Shown piece by piece: positions 60,292-64,000 of a DNA stretch of 64,000 bases (the stretch's first letter is position 1; the number at the start of each line of letters is the position of its first letter). Source of the stretch: Planctomycetota bacterium (lineage in GTDB: Bacteria > Planctomycetota > Planctomycetia > Pirellulales > PNKZ01); assembly GCA_018242585.1 (NCBI GenBank), contig JAFEBQ010000003.1:97151-161150 (forward strand), read 5' to 3'. The position numbers and the translations under genes are program-made. The notes beneath the pieces are model-generated. The model had not been told where the DNA came from. It saw only the letters and a list, made by a program, of their open reading frames with translations, and did not search any database.

Positions 60292-60551
60292 GTTTCGAGT
60301 TTCCTGTGAAAGGGGGCAAAAGTGTGCCAGGTAAGATTCAATTGGGCAGGGCCGGGGCGGAGCCGTCGGCTTGGGGCTCAATCGCCGGTCGACCTGTGCG
60401 GACCCGCTCGGCCGGGGCGGGAGGGTTGTGCCGGGCGAGCCCACCGCCTTCTCACCATACCCGGCATAAAACTCCCCGACAAGCAAGCGTTTTCCTCGGT
60501 TTTTTGGCCCGCGGGCCGGGAAGCGTAACCTAGCTTTGGAAAGCGAGTTAG

Positions 60552-60669
60552 GAGTGATGAGTGCGGAATGATGAGTGATGAATACGGCGGGTATGCGCAG
60601 CCGTAACGATCGACCATCGGGCCGTCTTTGTCTTCCTATTCATCATTTCCTATTCATCACTCAGCACTT
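60552..60669. repeat. GATGAGTGATG inverted repeat (family h), second copy
   Basis: The left arm GGAGTGATGAGTGCGGAATGATGAGTGATG (60551-60580) and right arm ATTCATCATTTCCTATTCATCACTCAGCACTTCC (60639-60672) mirror the copy at 36139-36298. The right arm ends 4 bp before the PilZ-like gene start (60676), and its CCTCCT end offers no Shine-Dalgarno sequence on the plus strand. Confidence 0.75.
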
Positions 60670-60675
60670 CCTCCT

Positions 60676-61077
60676 ATGGCCATCATCACCAAGCACGACG
60701 AAGCACAGTCGGTCGAACGGCTGCTGCAAGGGTTGATCAAGTCGCAAGGGAACAACGAACGTCGCGGCGACGACCGCGTCGAAATCTCGTTGGCCGTGGC
60801 CATCGTCCCTTGCGTCGACGGGGATCCGATGCCCGACTTCGCCTTTGCCGCCTTCACGCGCAATATTTCGTCGGACGGCGTGTCGCTGGTCATCAACCGA
60901 CCGGTGCCGAGCGACGAGCTGATTGTCGGCTTCCCCGGCACGCCGATGACGTTCGTGTTGGCCAAGGTGCTGCATCGCGACGGAATGGCCCTGGGCTGCT
61001 CGCGACTGGGCCTGCGAATGACCGAGGTCGTCGACCTGCCGCCGCATCCGGGCCTGGAACGGTTCTTGATGCAGTAG
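60676..61077 (+). CDS. PilZ-domain-like protein
   Basis: 133 residues from the ATG at 60676. ERRGDDRVEISLAVAI resembles the RxxxR plus first strand of PilZ, and FAAFTRNISSDGVSLVINRP matches the NxSxxG turn. SRLGLRMTEVVDLP is near the end. PilZ domains bind cyclic-di-GMP, but only one clear Arg pair (RRGDDR) is present, so affinity is uncertain. Related to the protein at 37459-37833. It lies convergent to the anti-sigma gene (stop 17 bp away). No operon partner. Confidence 0.65.
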   Translation: MAIITKHDEAQSVERLLQGLIKSQGNNERRGDDRVEISLAVAIVPCVDGDPMPDFAFAAFTRNISSDGVSLVINRPVPSDELIVGFPGTPMTFVLAKVLHRDGMALGCSRLGLRMTEVVDLPPHPGLERFLMQ

Positions 61078-61094
61078 CGCGTCGGCGCGACTGG

Positions 61095-62990
61095 CTACGG
61101 CGATTTCACCGGCTTGGCTTCGGCGGGAGCTGCCGTGGGCTGGGCTGGCGTCTCGGGCGTGACCATGCGGAACACGAACAGCGCCCGTTCCAACGTGGCG
61201 GCGTTGTCGACCCCCACGGCGCGACCCTTGCCCAACTGCGCCCGCGCCCGTTGACCTTCGACCAACGCTTCAGCGCGCGCGACCGCTTGTGGCGACGTCT
61301 TGGCGTCGTCGCCAGCATTACCGGCTTGCCGCTGCAGCTTGTTAGTTGTGGCGGCCTTGTTGTCCGCCTCATCGGCCAGCACGATCCGCTGGCCGTAGCC
61401 TCGATTGCGGTTCTGCTGCTGGCCTAACTGATTGCCTGCCGACGGGGCCGCTTGTGCGGCCGGTTGCTTGCGATCGGCCGCTGCGGGCGCATTGGCCGGC
61501 GCGCCGTTGCGCGCCGCGGCGTCGCGATCGGGGGCGATCGTCGCGCTGACGACCACGTCAGCGCTGGTCGGCGTTAGCACATGAACATTCGTCACCACGT
61601 TCGTCTGGTTGCGCAACAGCTCGACGGCCGCGCTCACCTGCTCGCGAGGCGCCAGGCAATAGAACACTTGCACGTTCTGGTCGCTCGACGCGGGTGTCAC
61701 TTGCCCTTGCGGCCCAGATGCGGCAGGCTTTTGCGGGGCCGCCGCCGCAGCGGCCATTGCTGGTTTAGCCGGGGGAGTCGTCGCCACCTTGGGGGCGTTG
61801 CGCTTGGCTGTCGGTTCGGACGACAGGGCCACGTTGTCCGGGTCCGAGTCGGGAACCGGGGCGTGAATCTGCGCGGCCAGGCTTGAAATGCTGACGCCCG
61901 AGCTGTCAGGCTTGGCGGCTTTGCCTGTCTGGGGCGCGCTGCCTGGCTGTGAAGGGCTATTGGGCTTCGTGGCACTGCTCGCCATGGCCGGAGCTTTGGC
62001 GGCCAGCGCTTCGTTCTCGCCGAGCGATGAGCCGCCGGTCACCTCGATGTCCGACTGGGCGAGCCACGTGGCCACTTGCGGCGGCGGGACCAGAGTGCGA
62101 TTCACGTCGCAGCAGATGATCAGCATTTGCCCGTTGTTGTCGTTGGCAAAGCCGGGCTCGAGGCCGGCCGTGTAGGCCGACGCCTGCTGCATCACCTCAT
62201 CGGTGTATCGATCGAGGCCCAGCGGTTCGAGCGACGCCCGAACCCATTGTTGCTCGTCGACGTTCGCGAAGGCTCCGCCGACGCCGGCCGCAGGTGCGGT
62301 TGACGCAGCGGCGTTTGAAGCAGGGGCCGCAGGCGTCGCCGGCACGGCCGCAGTCGTAGCCCCGGCCATGGCCGCCGGCGCGGGGCCCGTCGCGGCTGGC
62401 GCGCCGGCGACATCCGACGCGCGCCGTTCGACCATTGATTCTGCAACCGGCGCGTTGGCTTCTTGCTTGTCAGCCCGATTCAGGTGGCGGGCAAATTGTT
62501 CTTCGGAGCGCGTGGCGGACATCTCCATGTTGGCGGGCAGCACCGCCACCTGGTCGACGTTCCGATCGCGGCTTGGGTTGAAGATCATCATCACCACGGC
62601 CGCCGCCGAAGCCAAGGCGACATAGACCCAGGGGCGTCGTCCGGCCGGCAAACGCAGCCAACGGGGGCGGTCCTCTTCGCGCGCCGGGCGCAGCGCCGGC
62701 TCGGCGGTCGCCGATTTCTTTGCGGCGGCTTCGCTTGGCTTGGCCGATGGCACCAGGACTTCGCGCTCGGCCGCGCGCAGCACGCGCTGGGCAAAGTCGA
62801 CACCGAGTGGATCTCGCGAGATCTGGCGCAATTGGGCGCGCTGGGCGTCCAGTTCGTCGAGCAGTTGCCGCGCGCCGGGGTTTTCGGCCAGCAGCGCTTC
62901 GGTGCGGGCCCGATCGGCCGCGCTCAGCTCGTTGTCCAAGTAGGCGCTCAGCAGTTCGCTGTCGGCCAGGGGAAGTTGTGGAGTTGTCAT
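61095..62990 (-). CDS. Membrane anti-sigma factor with long extracytoplasmic tail
   Basis: 631 residues. The N-terminal 55 residues look like an anti-sigma domain (ELLSAYLDNELSAADRARTE), without the HxxxCxxC zinc ligands. A membrane helix follows at about 121-137 (WVYVALASAAAVVMMIF). Beyond it is an Ala/Pro-rich tail of about 490 residues with two beta-looking blocks: NGQMLIICCDVNRTLVPPPQ and VQVFYCLAPREQVSAAVELL, each followed by an xVxVTxxTP-like strand. It starts 27 bp after the sigma factor stop, on the same strand, so they form an operon. It probably holds the ECF factor at the membrane; the big outer part could sense a signal. Confidence 0.75.
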   Translation of the reverse strand: MTTPQLPLADSELLSAYLDNELSAADRARTEALLAENPGARQLLDELDAQRAQLRQISRDPLGVDFAQRVLRAAEREVLVPSAKPSEAAAKKSATAEPALRPAREEDRPRWLRLPAGRRPWVYVALASAAAVVMMIFNPSRDRNVDQVAVLPANMEMSATRSEEQFARHLNRADKQEANAPVAESMVERRASDVAGAPAATGPAPAAMAGATTAAVPATPAAPASNAAASTAPAAGVGGAFANVDEQQWVRASLEPLGLDRYTDEVMQQASAYTAGLEPGFANDNNGQMLIICCDVNRTLVPPPQVATWLAQSDIEVTGGSSLGENEALAAKAPAMASSATKPNSPSQPGSAPQTGKAAKPDSSGVSISSLAAQIHAPVPDSDPDNVALSSEPTAKRNAPKVATTPPAKPAMAAAAAAPQKPAASGPQGQVTPASSDQNVQVFYCLAPREQVSAAVELLRNQTNVVTNVHVLTPTSADVVVSATIAPDRDAAARNGAPANAPAAADRKQPAAQAAPSAGNQLGQQQNRNRGYGQRIVLADEADNKAATTNKLQRQAGNAGDDAKTSPQAVARAEALVEGQRARAQLGKGRAVGVDNAATLERALFVFRMVTPETPAQPTAAPAEAKPVKSP

Positions 62991-63017
62991 GAGTTCACCA
63001 TCTGCACCGGCGGTCTC

Positions 63018-63653
63018 TTAGGGAGACACCGCCCGAGGTTCTTTCGCCGAGTTACCAGAACCGTCCGCGACGCTGGCCTTGACCGCGTCGCAATCTTTCA
63101 ACAGCTCGCGCAATTGCAACCGCGCGCGATGCAGCCGGCTGCGCACCGTGCCGATGGGCACGTCGAGCACCTGGCTGATCTCTTCGTACGACAAATCGTC
63201 CATATCGCGTAACACCAGCACGATCCGAAAGTCTTCGTCCAGCGCGGCAAGCGCCTGGTGGACCGCGGTGGCCGCTTGTTGTTGGGTCATGCGATGATCG
63301 GGGGCGGGGCTGTCGTCGATGGGCTCGCGACCAAGGCCTTCGCGAAGCGCATCGATCGAAACGGTGGGGCGCCGGCGGCGGCGCTGGCTGAGGGCCAGAT
63401 TCAAGGCGATCCGGAACAGCCAAGTGTAAAACGCCGCCGAGCGATTGAACGTCTCGAGCTTGACCAACGACTGCACGAACGCATCTTGCACGACGTCCAG
63501 CGCATCGTCCGCCGAACCCAGCACATGCCGCATGGCATGGTACAACCGGTCCTGGTACTTGCGGACCAACTCGCCAAAGGCGTCGGATCGCCCGGCGAGC
63601 GTTTCGTCGATGAGCTGATCGTCGTTCACGTTGGGTCCGAAGATTGGACGCAC
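63018..63653 (-). CDS. ECF RNA polymerase sigma factor
   Basis: 211 residues from a GTG at 63653; a GTG at 63629 (MNDDQLIDETLAGR) is an equally good family start. Region 2 is seen as FGELVRKYQDRLYHAMRHVL with DALDVVQDAFVQSLVKLETF and FYTWLFRIALNLALSQRRRR. Region 4 is DLSYEEISQVLDVPIGTVRS with RLHRARLQLRELL, the helix-turn-helix for -35 recognition. The C-terminal 30 residues are low complexity. It would direct RNA polymerase to stress or envelope genes. It is followed by its membrane anti-sigma partner. The upstream 347 bp holds no clear ECF promoter (GGAAC-N16-GTC-type) by eye. Confidence 0.92.
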   Translation of the reverse strand: MRPIFGPNVNDDQLIDETLAGRSDAFGELVRKYQDRLYHAMRHVLGSADDALDVVQDAFVQSLVKLETFNRSAAFYTWLFRIALNLALSQRRRRRPTVSIDALREGLGREPIDDSPAPDHRMTQQQAATAVHQALAALDEDFRIVLVLRDMDDLSYEEISQVLDVPIGTVRSRLHRARLQLRELLKDCDAVKASVADGSGNSAKEPRAVSP

Positions 63654-63785
63654 AAGACAGGCCCAAAGTTCCCGGCCCCTCCCCCCGCCAGGCGGGAAAA
63701 ACGGCGGAAACTGCCATCCCTCAAGCGGTTATCTTCGCCGCGAGCCGGGCAGGTGTCAAACTTTTGTGCCTAGGCCCGGGGGATT

Positions 63786-63964
63786 CGCCACGGGGACACT
63801 GAGACACGGAGGACTACACGGAGCAAAGACGTGGGGGTGTGGAGGAGTAACGGGGTGGGGGAGTGAAACACGCTGGCGGTTTAGCCGCAAGGCCATAGGC
63901 CCGCGCGCTTGCCGGAAACTTCAGAGAAGACAGTTGAACCGCAAAGGCGCAAAGATCGCAAAGG
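63786..63964. repeat. Arms of families a and b near the window end
   Basis: A family a left arm (CGCCACGGGGACACTGAGAC..., 63786-63825) is followed by a GTGGGGGTGTGGAGGAGTAA run (63830-63852) similar to 10127-10150. Then comes GCGGTTTAGCCGCAAGGCCATAGG (63876-63899, inverted to 36182-36213), and a family b arm (TTGAACCGCAAAGGCGCAAAG, 63934-63954). Any matching right arms lie beyond the window. Confidence 0.7.
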
Positions 63965-64000
63965 AATACAAACGCAATCTAAATCCTAGTTAATCCACCG

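Noticed and set aside
60292..60675. Short frames in the gap before the PilZ-like gene (60306-60533 and 60378-60617)
   Set aside because: Pro/Arg-rich translation of GC-rich DNA on both strands, no ribosome-binding sites, no coherent composition.

Overview
The window reads as a GC-rich chromosomal segment from a planctomycete, most likely a member of the Pirellulales. The evidence is gene content: two formylglycine-type sulfatases, a DUF1570 protein, large secreted proteins with Pro/Ala/Thr-rich linkers, signal peptidases with zinc-ribbon inserts, a Ser/Thr kinase with an extracytoplasmic sensor, a type III polyketide synthase beside an RND-type exporter, and an ECF sigma/anti-sigma pair. HldE and LptB show a diderm cell that makes heptose-containing lipopolysaccharide. 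No tRNA, rRNA, CRISPR array or prophage is visible.

Layout. 1-2043: end of a lipid/pigment-type operon (CrtI-like FAD oxidoreductase, FabZ-like dehydratase, FabI-like reductase). 2331-12548: solitary genes (triple-Rid secreted protein, PD-(D/E)XK-like protein, RutE-like nitroreductase, RAYT transposase, two divergent sulfatases, YjbQ, GH26-like hydrolase). 13410-17257: MORN-repeat protein and kinase-Cache sensor. 17371-22866: envelope block hldE, two overlapping signal peptidase I genes, lptB. 23119-26899: RND exporter, translationally coupled methyltransferase remnant, type III PKS. 27271-33845: 28-residue basic protein, Ntn-hydrolase, Hsp70/DUF3731-type protein, FliN-like protein. 34299-36960: nadA, response regulator, nadD. 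37459-44989: PilZ protein, ABC ATPase, CtBP-like dehydrogenase, coiled-coil protein, THUMP-like methyltransferase and an archaeal-style diadenylate cyclase. 45232-53994: secreted and lipoprotein genes, DUF1570 protein, pyrE, aminotransferase, glgA. 54024-64000: second RAYT element, tandem aldolase, fbp, O-methyltransferase, thioredoxin-like secreted protein, PilZ-like protein, anti-sigma and ECF sigma factor.

The most unusual feature is intergenic. Almost every gap carries inverted-repeat elements built from a small vocabulary of degenerate short-period words, or composite palindromes about 130-150 bp long. Two different REP-associated tyrosine transposases are each enclosed by their own inverted hairpins. 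One of the two (5661-6302) has a gene-less derivative (12804-13003) with the same bipartite ends. Five copies of another four-hairpin element keep their inner stems and change their outer stems in a compensatory way. I judge this repeat/RAYT network the best candidate for an under-described system here. The type III PKS locus with its methyltransferase remnant and the PK_C-like/DisA_N protein with an altered RHR motif come next.
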